Source of the DNA: Acidobacteriota bacterium
GTDB lineage: Bacteria > Acidobacteriota > Terriglobia > Versatilivoradales > Versatilivoraceae
Length of the DNA: 6,031 nucleotides
Assembly: GCA_026706225.1 (NCBI GenBank)
Contig: JAPOZE010000547.1
Span: 1-6,031, forward strand
Reading direction: 5' to 3'
The notes below the pieces were generated by a model. The model did not search any database, was not told the origin of the DNA, and saw nothing but the letters and a program-made list of their open reading frames with translations. A program made the translations under genes and the position numbers. Below are positions 1 to 6,031 of this stretch, in pieces. How positions within the stretch are numbered: position 1 is the stretch's first letter; every line of letters starts with the position of its first letter.

Positions 1-1326
1 CTTGGACCCATGCAGCAGAAGATCGAGACTGACGCCATGGACTACCTGAGGAGGCTGGGAGTTCCCATCCCTGAAACCGGCAGTCAAATCGGGAGTTTGA
101 GAGTGGACGTGGCGGGTTCTTCCGAAGTCGTAGTCATGGTGCGGACCACCACGGCCGTCCCCGAAGGGCGCGCCGGGCTGGCCTATTTTGGGGTTCCCAG
201 GGATGAGGGATTCCATGACGAAGCCGTCTATCTGTGCGGGCTTCGCCAAAATCAGCAGGACCGCTCCAACGTAGCCGTCCAGAACATGGGGTCGGAGGGT
301 GAGATATCGGTGAGGGCCACGGTATTTTCCGGGAATCCTGCCGATCGCAGTGGCGAGATGCTGGACGACGTGAAGCTGAAGCCGGGAGGCTTCCACCAGT
401 ACAATGCAGTGCTGAAGGATAAGGGCGATCCCATGCACGGTGGCTACGTCAAGGTGGAGCGGGTGACAGGGTCGGGGCCGTTCTATGCCTACGGGGTCAT
501 CAACGATCAGGTCAACTCGGACGGTTCGTTTGTTTTTCCAGTCAGTGAGAGTTCCCTGGAAGGAGTTAGGGGGCAGGCCTTACCCGTAATCGTGGAGGCG
601 GGACAATTCACCAGCGAACTGACTTTGACCAATTTCTCGGATAAATCCAAGGTACTGAATCTAACCCTTTCGGGGTATGTCCCCACCGATGAACCCTTTC
701 AATCGGAGTTGGTCACGGTGCCTTATTCTCTGGAACTGAAAGCTGGCCAGCAGCGCATCATCCCCAGCGTCATCGATGTGTGGCGAGCAGAAGAAATCCC
801 GGGGATTGACTCGTTTGGAGAGTCAATCAGGGCGCCCCTGTTTGCCAAAGAGGAAGATGGGGAAATGAGCGGGATCGTGATCGGCGCCCGGACGGGATCA
901 CCAGACGCAAACGGTGGCCAGTACAGCGTCTTCTACACCGCGGTGCCGGAAAGGGAGAGGTTCACCGACAGTGCCTGGATATTCGGTTTGCAGCAGAATG
1001 AGGAGAGCCGCGGTAACCTGGCGATTGTCAATACGGGGGAAGTCGACGACAGTTCCAGTGAATTCAGTCTGGAGATTTACGATGGTCACGGGATATTGGT
1101 AAGGGTCATGCCGCGGTTTCTTGTTGCGCCAAGGGAATGGGTTCAGAGAAACGGAATTTTGAATTCGGCCCCGGGTGTCACGCAGGGCTATGTCCGGATC
1201 CTCAAGCACTTCGACGAAAGCGGTGAATACGGCAATAATCCCTTCCTGGCTTACGGAGTTGTCAACGACGGAGAGCGCCCTGGGAAGGGGAGCGGAGACG
1301 GGGCCTACATACCAGCGAGGGAGTAG
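1..1326 (+). CDS. C-terminal part of a large repeat-module protein, function unknown (5' partial)
   Basis: I do not recognise a named family. The frame is open to the window edge. The first ATG (base 10) has no Shine-Dalgarno sequence, so it is probably internal. Counting from that ATG, 438 residues are visible. Two related modules occur at about residues 38-178 and 286-435. Matching landmarks are YLCGLRQNQQDRSNVAVQN (74-92) versus WIFGLQQNEESRGNLAIVN (323-341), and PFYAYGVINDQ (157-167) versus PFLAYGVVNDG (411-421). A different module lies between them (about 190-285), rich in alternating hydrophobic residues (FTSELTLTNFS, 200-210) and probably beta-sandwich. Residues 10-47 resemble the end of that middle module (256-295), which implies another copy upstream of the window. 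No membrane span or C-terminal sorting motif is visible. The C-terminus has a Gly-rich stretch (420-431) ending YIPARE, then tandem TAG TAG stops. The style resembles secreted or surface repeat proteins of Acidobacteria (inference). Local GC is lower than in the neighbouring genes. Real gene: high confidence; role: unknown. Confidence 0.85.
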   Translation, partial: LGPMQQKIETDAMDYLRRLGVPIPETGSQIGSLRVDVAGSSEVVVMVRTTTAVPEGRAGLAYFGVPRDEGFHDEAVYLCGLRQNQQDRSNVAVQNMGSEGEISVRATVFSGNPADRSGEMLDDVKLKPGGFHQYNAVLKDKGDPMHGGYVKVERVTGSGPFYAYGVINDQVNSDGSFVFPVSESSLEGVRGQALPVIVEAGQFTSELTLTNFSDKSKVLNLTLSGYVPTDEPFQSELVTVPYSLELKAGQQRIIPSVIDVWRAEEIPGIDSFGESIRAPLFAKEEDGEMSGIVIGARTGSPDANGGQYSVFYTAVPERERFTDSAWIFGLQQNEESRGNLAIVNTGEVDDSSSEFSLEIYDGHGILVRVMPRFLVAPREWVQRNGILNSAPGVTQGYVRILKHFDESGEYGNNPFLAYGVVNDGERPGKGSGDGAYIPARE

Positions 1327-1328
1327 TA

Positions 1329-1342
1329 GAGGCCGTCGCCTC
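1329..1342. terminator. Small inverted repeat between convergent genes
   Basis: GAGGC-CGTC-GCCTC forms a perfect 5-bp GC-rich stem with a 4-nt loop. It fills almost all of the 14-nt gap between the two convergent genes and covers part of the TGA stop of the minus-strand reductase gene. A symmetric stem here could act on either strand. However, it is short and has no T-tract on either side, so an intrinsic terminator is only a weak suggestion. Confidence 0.25.
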
Positions 1343-2105
1343 ACCAAACACCGGGGATGAGGGCGCGGCGGGCCGGCGGGTAGTCGGGGAAGGTCCGGCG
1401 GTACCAGCGGTGGCGCCAGAGCGCGCGGGGAATCAGGTTGGCGGCGGTCCACAGGGCGAAGGCCAGCGCCGGCAGCGACCAGGCCATCAGCGCAAAGCCG
1501 ATCCACTCGACCATCTCGCCCGCCAGGTTCGGTGAAGACAGGAACCTGAAGGCTCCGCCCCGCGGAACCAGGTAGCGTCCCTGCTGCTGCCGGCGCAACT
1601 GTGCCAGGCGGTAGTCGGAGGTGACGTTCAGGGCCGCTCCCACCAGGAACGCCGCCGCGCCGGCGATGAAGCGGCCGTCCAGCAGCCACTCCCGCGGATA
1701 GTCTGCCGCGTAGCCCAGGAACCAGCCGTTGAGGAGGCCGTTGACAACATTGAAGACGAAGCCCGAGACGCAGGTGGCGACCGGCATCGGCCGGCTGTAG
1801 CGGGGCACGATCCAGGGCCACACCAGGGTCCGGTGGGCGTAGTGGATCACCCAGGCGGCGACCAGCAGGTCGGCCACCGGATGCCGATTGCCGGCCCAGA
1901 GGTACACCGACGGCAGCACGCACAGCGCCGGCAGTTCCATGATCACCCAGCCCCAGCACGCCGCCACCCGCGGGCCCCGCGGATTTCCTCCGGTGCGGCC
2001 GACGTGGTCGGTCCCCACCAGGCTGTAGATGAAGACGGGTATCGCCAATGCGGTCCATACGACGACGATGGTGTCGAAGCCGGACAATTCGAAGCTCCTG
2101 CTCAC
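1341..2105 (-). CDS. Steroid 5-alpha-reductase family membrane protein (3-oxo-5-alpha-steroid 4-dehydrogenase-like)
   Basis: The family comprises NADPH-dependent integral membrane enzymes that reduce the C4-C5 double bond of 3-oxo-4-ene steroids or related enones and polyprenoids. The C-terminal half is diagnostic: YLVPRGG (178-184), NLAGEMVEWIGFALMAWSLP (193-212) and DYPPARRALIP (241-251). Compared with human SRD5A2 from memory, these align without gaps at the same residue numbers, about half identical after residue 190. Apparent matches to active-site or cofactor residues are E57 (in MELP), Y89 of HYAHR (human Y91), N160, D164, Y178, N193 and E197. Differences are S114 for R114, L179 for R179 and R231 for H231. 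Several hydrophobic spans are visible (about 11-30, 49-70, 77-88, 108-130, 145-162, 201-224), and the length of about 254 matches the family. The listed start is GTG. A TTG at 2087-2085 (248 residues) is better placed behind AGGAG. It lies 16 nt after the dehydrogenase gene, so it is probably co-transcribed. Substrate unknown; a general enone or lipid reductase is an alternative. Confidence 0.93.
   Translation of the reverse strand: MSRSFELSGFDTIVVVWTALAIPVFIYSLVGTDHVGRTGGNPRGPRVAACWGWVIMELPALCVLPSVYLWAGNRHPVADLLVAAWVIHYAHRTLVWPWIVPRYSRPMPVATCVSGFVFNVVNGLLNGWFLGYAADYPREWLLDGRFIAGAAAFLVGAALNVTSDYRLAQLRRQQQGRYLVPRGGAFRFLSSPNLAGEMVEWIGFALMAWSLPALAFALWTAANLIPRALWRHRWYRRTFPDYPPARRALIPGVW
2085..2099 (-). 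promoter_or_regulatory. Shine-Dalgarno AGGAG with candidate TTG start for the reductase gene
   Basis: On the minus strand AGGAG (2099-2095) is followed after 7 nt by TTG (2087-2085), in frame with the reductase. This is a normal ribosome-binding geometry. The upstream in-frame GTG (2105-2103) has only GGGGA directly abutting it. The TTG start would remove six residues and leave the first membrane span intact, so it may be the true start. Confidence 0.5.
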
Positions 2106-2121
2106 TCCCCGGGGCCGTTCC

Positions 2122-4527
2122 TCACTTCATGCGCCGGATCCACTCGCGGATCAGTTCGACGGCCTGCCGGTCGACCAGTGAAGTGGCCAGTTGAGGCATC
2201 TTGCCCCGGCCGCGGGTGGCCATTCGGTGGAGCAGGACGGAGCGGTCCGGATCGCCGGGAGCCACCAGCCTGGCGTCGGGGATGTCGAACTTGTGGTGCA
2301 GGGGTTCCAGGTCCAGCATCTTCATGTCTTGCAGGCTCTTGCTGAACTCCAGTGAGATCTGGGAGTTGCCTCCCCCGGCCTGCACGTGGCACTGGGCGCA
2401 GTTGGAGTGCAGGTAGGAGCGGGCCCGGGCCTGCAGGTCTTCCCTCGGGTCGTAGGGGTCGACCAGGCGGGGGAAGGCTGCCGACCAGTGAAAGGGCAGC
2501 TCGGCCGGCAGCACCGCCCCATCGCCGCCCGCCGTAATTCCCTCCACCCGCGAGTCCAGCCGGTAGCGGTTGACCCCGCTCTCTAGCAACTGCTTCCGCA
2601 GGGACTGCCTGTCCTCGTCCGACCAGGCCGGCTTCAGCACGCCCAGGTAGTGCAGGGCCTCCAACTGGTTGGCCGTGACCCCTCCGTAGTCGTGTTCCTT
2701 GTTCATCTGGAGCGTCGACAGCCCCAGGACGAAGTTGGCCGCCCGGCTGTGGCAGACCATGCACTCGCTCCGGCTGGGGAAGCGCCAGTCCAGCCGGCGC
2801 TTCCCTCCGTCAGCCAGGCCGATTTCGACGGAGGCATCCCGTCCTTCGCTTCCGACCAGATAAGCCTCGGTCTGCTCCCGGTTCCAGGCGTAGGAATAGC
2901 CCACCCATTCGCCCTGCTGCCGGGTCAGCAAGCGGGTCTCGACCCAGCGCCGCTCGCCGGCGCTGCCGTTTTCCGAGTCGAATCCGAACGACTTGACCAG
3001 GACGGTCCGGTCCGGAAAGCTCCAGCCCACGTTGGAGGTCATGCCTGCGCCGGCCTGGCTCGGGCCATCCTCCTGTCCATCGGCCGGCGGCAGGTAGAGC
3101 GACCGTTCCTTGAAGGCGCCGTCCGACCACAGGGGGGCGTTCACCGAGTAGGGGATCATGCCGGGCGTCAAGCGGTGGCCTGCGACCGAGGTGAACAACC
3201 CGGTCCGGCTCAGGCGCCGGGGGAAGCGGTCGCTGCTGTCGGGCGCGTGGTTGACTTCCAGGGAGTAGAAGCCTCCCTCTCCCTTGTCACGGTAGTCGAG
3301 CACCAGCAGGTTGCCCTCGCCGTCCACCTCGAAGGCGACGATGGCCAGGGAGGTGTCGGCCAGCTCCTTGTGCCAGGCGACTTTCCGGCCCTCCACCCTG
3401 GCGCCCCAGATCTTGCCGGTGGAGTGGTCGCCGTAGATGTAGGCTCCCCGCAGCTCGGGGAACCGGGAGCCGTGGTAGACCAGGCCGCCGGTCATGGAGC
3501 GGGCCTCGGAGTGGGGGTGTTCCAGCAGGGGCTTGGAGACCGGGGTGGGTCCCAGCTCGCGGTTGGCGTAGAAGATGTGGCTGCCCTCGTAGACGCTCCA
3601 GCCGTAGTTGGCCCCCCGTTCCACCAGGTAGACCTGTTCCCAGAGGTCCTGTCCGTTGTTTCCCACCCACACATGCCCGGTCCCGGGATCCACCGACATG
3701 CGCCAGGGGTTGCGAAATCCGTAGGCCCAGGTTTCGGGGCGGGCTCCCTTTATTGCAACGAAGGGATTGTCCGGGGGCACCGAGTAGAGGCGCCCCGGGT
3801 CCGGGCGGTCCACGTCTATCCGCAGCACCTTGGAAAGCAGATGATCGAGTCCCTGGCCCTTGAGATTGGTGTCGGAATCGCTGGTCCCGTCGCCGGAGGT
3901 GACGTACATCAGGCCCTCGGGACTGAAGGCGATGGCGGCGCCGTCGTGTCCGTTGGACTCCCACTCGATGATCACCTCGGCCGAGTCGGAATGAAAATGG
4001 TGGGGCGGGGTGCGGTCCACGCGATAGCGGGTGATGCGAACGCGCTTGTCGCCGTCCGCCACCCGGTCGTTGCTGCCGATAAAGAGATGGCCGTTCTCCT
4101 GGAATGAGGGATGAAAGGCGATGCTGTAGGCCAGGGATTTCCCGAAGTGGTGCAGGACTTCGTAGGCGCCCTCAACAGGGGCCCCGATGGTCCGGCACAG
4201 GCGCGGCTCCGCCTTCCAGGGGTCCTGGTCGATGAACCACAGGCTTTGGCTTCCCGGCTCCCTCGCCACCACCACCGGATTGGTCAGCGAGAGCTTGGGG
4301 AAGACCGGCACCACCTTGTAGGGCGGAGGAGGGTCGGGGGCGCCGACCACCCGCGAGGGGACGGTGGGCCATTGGCTCTTGAGCTGTTGCAGAGCGTTGG
4401 GTTCGTTCCGGTCGGCCCCGGACGAACCCGTGCCAAAGGCAGCCAGCAGGACGAGCAGACCCAAGGGCAGGCAGAGCCAGATCATTCCCGCTCGACGGGC
4501 GGGCGTGGTGTGGAGTTGCAGTCGCAT
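2122..4527 (-). CDS. Exported PQQ-dependent sugar dehydrogenase (s-GDH type) fused to a diheme cytochrome c region
   Basis: An 801-residue periplasmic oxidoreductase. Residues 1-38 look like a Sec signal peptide: RR at 11-12, a hydrophobic core at about 15-31, and probable cleavage near GSSGA. Residues 70-425 match the six-bladed propeller of soluble glucose/sorbosone dehydrogenases. Landmarks are SNGHDGAAIAFSPEG (191-205; H194 is the likely catalytic base), SGDG (211-214), SKVLRIDVD (232-240), YGFRNPW (269-275; R272/N273), ANYGW (306-310) and YGDHSTGKIWG (365-375). Residues 430-801 resemble the conserved cytochrome family often labelled HNE_0200/SO2930-like, with two heme c sites, C589-MV-CH and C710-AQ-CH. 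M777 in GKMPQL is a candidate axial ligand. The likely role is oxidation of a sugar or other alcohol with electrons passed to the built-in hemes; substrate and acceptor are unknown. It starts 16 nt after the hydrolase gene; AGGA abuts the ATG, a poor ribosome site. M15 is an alternative start but would lose the basic n-region. Assignment of both halves is firm; cofactor use is inferred from family. Confidence 0.95.
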   Translation of the reverse strand: MRLQLHTTPARRAGMIWLCLPLGLLVLLAAFGTGSSGADRNEPNALQQLKSQWPTVPSRVVGAPDPPPPYKVVPVFPKLSLTNPVVVAREPGSQSLWFIDQDPWKAEPRLCRTIGAPVEGAYEVLHHFGKSLAYSIAFHPSFQENGHLFIGSNDRVADGDKRVRITRYRVDRTPPHHFHSDSAEVIIEWESNGHDGAAIAFSPEGLMYVTSGDGTSDSDTNLKGQGLDHLLSKVLRIDVDRPDPGRLYSVPPDNPFVAIKGARPETWAYGFRNPWRMSVDPGTGHVWVGNNGQDLWEQVYLVERGANYGWSVYEGSHIFYANRELGPTPVSKPLLEHPHSEARSMTGGLVYHGSRFPELRGAYIYGDHSTGKIWGARVEGRKVAWHKELADTSLAIVAFEVDGEGNLLVLDYRDKGEGGFYSLEVNHAPDSSDRFPRRLSRTGLFTSVAGHRLTPGMIPYSVNAPLWSDGAFKERSLYLPPADGQEDGPSQAGAGMTSNVGWSFPDRTVLVKSFGFDSENGSAGERRWVETRLLTRQQGEWVGYSYAWNREQTEAYLVGSEGRDASVEIGLADGGKRRLDWRFPSRSECMVCHSRAANFVLGLSTLQMNKEHDYGGVTANQLEALHYLGVLKPAWSDEDRQSLRKQLLESGVNRYRLDSRVEGITAGGDGAVLPAELPFHWSAAFPRLVDPYDPREDLQARARSYLHSNCAQCHVQAGGGNSQISLEFSKSLQDMKMLDLEPLHHKFDIPDARLVAPGDPDRSVLLHRMATRGRGKMPQLATSLVDRQAVELIREWIRRMK

Positions 4528-4535
4528 TCCTGGCC

Positions 4536-4550
4536 GGTCTGGGTCAGACC
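4536..4550 (-). other. Stem-loop overlapping the hydrolase stop, just before the dehydrogenase start
   Basis: Read on the minus strand, GGTCTG-ACC-CAGACC is a perfect 6-bp stem with a 3-nt loop. It contains the TGA stop of the carbon-nitrogen hydrolase gene and ends 8 nt before the ATG of the dehydrogenase gene. There is no T-tract, so it is not a standard terminator. It could couple translation of the two genes or mark an mRNA processing site (inference). Confidence 0.4.
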
Positions 4551-5404
4551 CGGATCCGGTCGCTGGACCGCGGATCCCGGGTCAGGGTCCCACTGTGAAA
4601 GGTTCCCTGCATGCAGCGGTCCCGCCAGGCCTTGGAGGCGTCGTACAGCTCAACTTCGGTGTCGATGGGGTTGATCAGGACCGCCGGGCGGTGGGGCCGG
4701 GCCCGGTCGACCACCAATCCCTCGGCATTCACCACGAAGCTTGGCCAGGCATGGCGGCGGGTGCCGTTGTTGGCGCTGACCGCGAAATAGTTGCTGGCCG
4801 CCGCGGCCTGAATGGTGGCCGAAACCCAGGTGTTGTAGTTGTGATAGCTTTGCAGGCTGCCACCGGCGTTGTGAAAGGAGACCAGCATGAGCTGAACCCC
4901 GAGCCGCTTGTACTGGCGAAACAGCTCGGGGTAGCGAAAGTCGTGACAGATCAGCAGTCCGCACATCACATCTCTCACCTGGAAGGTCACAAAGGCCTGA
5001 CCGGGGCTGTAGTGGTGAAGGTCGCCGTCGTCGTCGTGGTCTCCGGTGCAGAACATCTTGTCGTAGCGGTTGACCAGGCGCCCCCGGTCGCTCACCACGT
5101 AGAGCGAGTTGTGGGGCTTGTGCCGGCCCGACAGGGGATGGTTGGACCCGACCACCACCCACAGACCGAGCGCTCCGGACAGCTCCATGATCTCTTCCAT
5201 GGCAGCCGAAACGGCTTCCCAGTCCATCTCCCGCACGGACTTCAACTCGCTGCCCAGGTAGCCGGTCAGACAGGCCTCGGAAAAGTGAACCAGGTGGGCC
5301 CCCCCGGACTTGGCCAGCTTCATCTGGCGGGTGATGGAGCGGAGGTTCTTTGCTACCTGTGTCCGGATTTCAAACTGGCAGGTGGCCAGGGTCAGTTGAG
5401 CCAT
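4544..5404 (-). CDS. Carbon-nitrogen hydrolase (nitrilase superfamily)
   Basis: A 286-residue cytoplasmic enzyme with the Glu-Lys-Cys triad of the nitrilase/amidase superfamily: E43 in HFSEACLTGY (40-49), K116 in RYDKMFCTGD (113-122) and C153 in GLLICHDFRYPELFR (149-163). Family members hydrolyse non-peptide C-N bonds (amides, N-carbamoyl compounds, nitriles) through a cysteine thioester and usually assemble as alpha-beta-beta-alpha dimers or larger oligomers. The length is normal for the amidase branches and short for true nitrilases, so an amidase or N-carbamoyl hydrolase is more likely; the substrate cannot be read from sequence. There is no signal peptide. The start is supported by AAGGAG 6 nt upstream of ATG and by MAQLTLATCQF, the typical first beta strand. 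The gene lies 97 nt after the GH172-like gene and 16 nt before the dehydrogenase gene, so it is probably part of one operon. Confidence 0.95.
   Translation of the reverse strand: MAQLTLATCQFEIRTQVAKNLRSITRQMKLAKSGGAHLVHFSEACLTGYLGSELKSVREMDWEAVSAAMEEIMELSGALGLWVVVGSNHPLSGRHKPHNSLYVVSDRGRLVNRYDKMFCTGDHDDDGDLHHYSPGQAFVTFQVRDVMCGLLICHDFRYPELFRQYKRLGVQLMLVSFHNAGGSLQSYHNYNTWVSATIQAAAASNYFAVSANNGTRRHAWPSFVVNAEGLVVDRARPHRPAVLINPIDTEVELYDASKAWRDRCMQGTFHSGTLTRDPRSSDRIRV
4549..4581 (-). repeat. Imperfect inverted repeat at the 3' end of the hydrolase gene
   Basis: GGTC (4558-4561) pairs with GACC (4566-4569) around a GCTG loop. The stem continues with GGATCC (4552-4557) against GGATCC (4572-4577) past a 2-nt bulge, then CCC (4549-4551) against GGG (4579-4581) past a 1-nt bulge. 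That gives 13 pairs in all, inside the last codons of the hydrolase gene. It shares two bases with the stem-loop at 4536-4550, so the two stems compete slightly. In GC-rich coding DNA this may be chance. Confidence 0.3.
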
Positions 5405-5410
5405 GTCGAA

Positions 5411-5416
5411 CTCCTT
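5411..5416 (-). promoter_or_regulatory. Strong Shine-Dalgarno of the carbon-nitrogen hydrolase gene
   Basis: AAGGAG on the minus strand, 6 nt before the ATG at 5404-5402. It is the clearest ribosome-binding site in the window and fixes the hydrolase start. The surrounding 97-nt gap (5405-5501) shows no convincing -35/-10 pair and no strong hairpin, so I cannot say whether a new transcript begins here. Confidence 0.75.
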
Positions 5417-5501
5417 GAAGGTTGGGTCCTTGTTTCAGTAGCCGCCGTTTCGGTTTCCTCCCGGCGACGCCTGGCGATGTCCGCTCCGGTCCGGCCCTCG
5501 A

Positions 5502-6031
5502 TCAGCGCGGCCAGCGCTGCGCCAGCCCGGGCAGCTCCGGAAAGGGCGCGTGCGGTTCGGCCTGGTACCAGTAGGCCACCGAGGCGATGTCGTCGGCCAG
5601 CGGCTGGTACTTGCCGTTCGGCCACCAGCCCAGCGCCTGGATGGTCACGCGCAGGTCCTGCTGGAAGCAGACGGGATCCCTGATGTGCCAGCGGTAGAGG
5701 CTCCACTTGGGGGGGCCGTCATCCCCGGAATGCTTGAGCACGTTGCCCGCATAGGCCGTGCTGTAGGTCTCGGGGAACCCGAAGCTTCCGCAAAAGTAGT
5801 CCTCGGTCCCGGTGCCGCAGATGGTGGGGAACTCCCGGTCCCCGTCGATGAAGAACTTGATCTCCCCTTCGCCGAACCAGCCGTCCGACAACTGCGTCCA
5901 GGCCAGGAAGGTCCCGGCGTATTTGCCCTGCCCGCGCACGTCGGCCAGGATGACGTATTCGGGATGGGCGCGGTCGGTGACGGCCCGCCGCCACTGGGCG
6001 TGCAGATAGCCTGCGCCGCCGGGGACCTCGG
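5502..6031 (-). CDS. DUF2961 / glycoside hydrolase family 172-type protein (N-terminus beyond window)
   Basis: The last 175 residues of a larger enzyme; the frame stays open to the right edge, so the start is outside. Signature stretches are GYLHAQWRR (near the edge), VRGQGKYAGTFLAWTQ, then WFGEGEIKFFIDGD, FPTICGTGTEDYFCGSFGFP, YRWHIRDPVCFQQDLRVTIQ and SVAYWYQAEPHAPFPELP. These match the DUF2961 family, whose characterised members (GH172) act on alpha-D-fructofuranosides or arabinofuranosides and form multimers built from jelly-roll domains. The conserved Glu residues in GEGE and GTEDYF are the likely catalytic acids (from family knowledge, not tested). The GTG at 5939-5937 is not a credible start, because family-conserved sequence continues upstream of it. 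The C-terminus ends naturally at RWPR then TGA. Whether it is exported cannot be judged without the N-terminus. It is the first visible gene of the minus-strand cluster. Sugar specificity unknown. Confidence 0.93.
   Translation of the reverse strand, partial: EVPGGAGYLHAQWRRAVTDRAHPEYVILADVRGQGKYAGTFLAWTQLSDGWFGEGEIKFFIDGDREFPTICGTGTEDYFCGSFGFPETYSTAYAGNVLKHSGDDGPPKWSLYRWHIRDPVCFQQDLRVTIQALGWWPNGKYQPLADDIASVAYWYQAEPHAPFPELPGLAQRWPR

Noticed and set aside
898..2058. Minus-strand open frame (386 codons) crossing the convergent junction
   Set aside because: It overlaps both the repeat-protein gene and the reductase in another frame; its Arg/Pro/Gly-rich composition is typical of a shadow frame.
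2650..4107. Long + strand open frame (485 codons) antisense to the dehydrogenase gene
   Set aside because: It lies wholly opposite a gene with clear domain motifs, its translation is low-complexity G/V/A/P-rich with no recognisable motif, and such mirror frames are expected in GC-rich DNA.
5405..5501. Possible promoter or small gene in the 97-nt gap
   Set aside because: No convincing sigma-70-like -35/-10 pair, no start codon behind a ribosome site giving a plausible peptide, and no strong hairpin was found; only the Shine-Dalgarno of the next gene is clear.
4364..5683. Long + strand open frame (439 codons) spanning three minus-strand genes
   Set aside because: It runs opposite the starts and ends of real genes, its translation has no family signature, and no ribosome site was seen.
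5392..5706. Minus-strand 104-codon frame bridging the GH172 end and the hydrolase start, considered as a frameshifted extension of the GH172 gene
   Set aside because: The GH172 family motifs run unbroken in the other frame to a natural C-terminus at 5502. The bridging frame is Arg/Ala/Glu-rich with no homology signal.
1..6031. Search for CRISPR repeats, tRNA, transposase or terminal inverted repeats
   Set aside because: No spaced direct repeats, cloverleaf, transposase motif or flanking duplication was seen by eye on either strand; nearly all bases belong to the five genes.

Overview
The window is about 6 kb of GC-rich bacterial DNA and is almost entirely coding. The protein families suggest a free-living or host-associated heterotroph that degrades complex carbohydrates. 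Acidobacteria is my best guess, because secreted beta-repeat proteins, s-GDH/cytochrome fusions and DUF2961 enzymes often occur together there. Planctomycetes or a related metagenomic lineage is also possible. No rRNA, tRNA or marker gene is present, so the taxonomy is inference.

Layout. On the + strand (1-1326) lies the C-terminal part of a large repeat protein. It has two copies of one ~140-residue module separated by a different module, and its true start lies left of the window. It converges, with a 14-nt gap, on a minus-strand cluster read right to left: a DUF2961/GH172-type glycoside hydrolase (right edge, N-terminus missing), 97 nt, a nitrilase-superfamily carbon-nitrogen hydrolase, 16 nt, an exported PQQ-type sugar dehydrogenase fused to a two-heme cytochrome c region, 16 nt, and a membrane protein of the steroid 5-alpha-reductase family. 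All four minus-strand genes end in TGA. The two 16-nt junctions make co-transcription of the last three very likely, and the GH172 gene probably belongs to the same unit. No tRNA, IS element, CRISPR or recombination site was found.

How the genes may work together (inference). The GH172 enzyme would release furanosyl sugars from a polysaccharide or glycoside. The periplasmic PQQ dehydrogenase would oxidise a sugar or alcohol and pass electrons through its own two hemes to the respiratory chain. The nitrilase-like enzyme would hydrolyse an amide, carbamoyl or nitrile compound. The reductase homologue would act in the membrane on an enone or a polyprenoid/sterol-like lipid. No single known pathway joins all four. 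The most notable items are the very SRD5A-like reductase in a sugar-oxidation cluster, the dehydrogenase-cytochrome fusion, the alternating-module architecture of the left protein, and stem-loops at the hydrolase/dehydrogenase junction.
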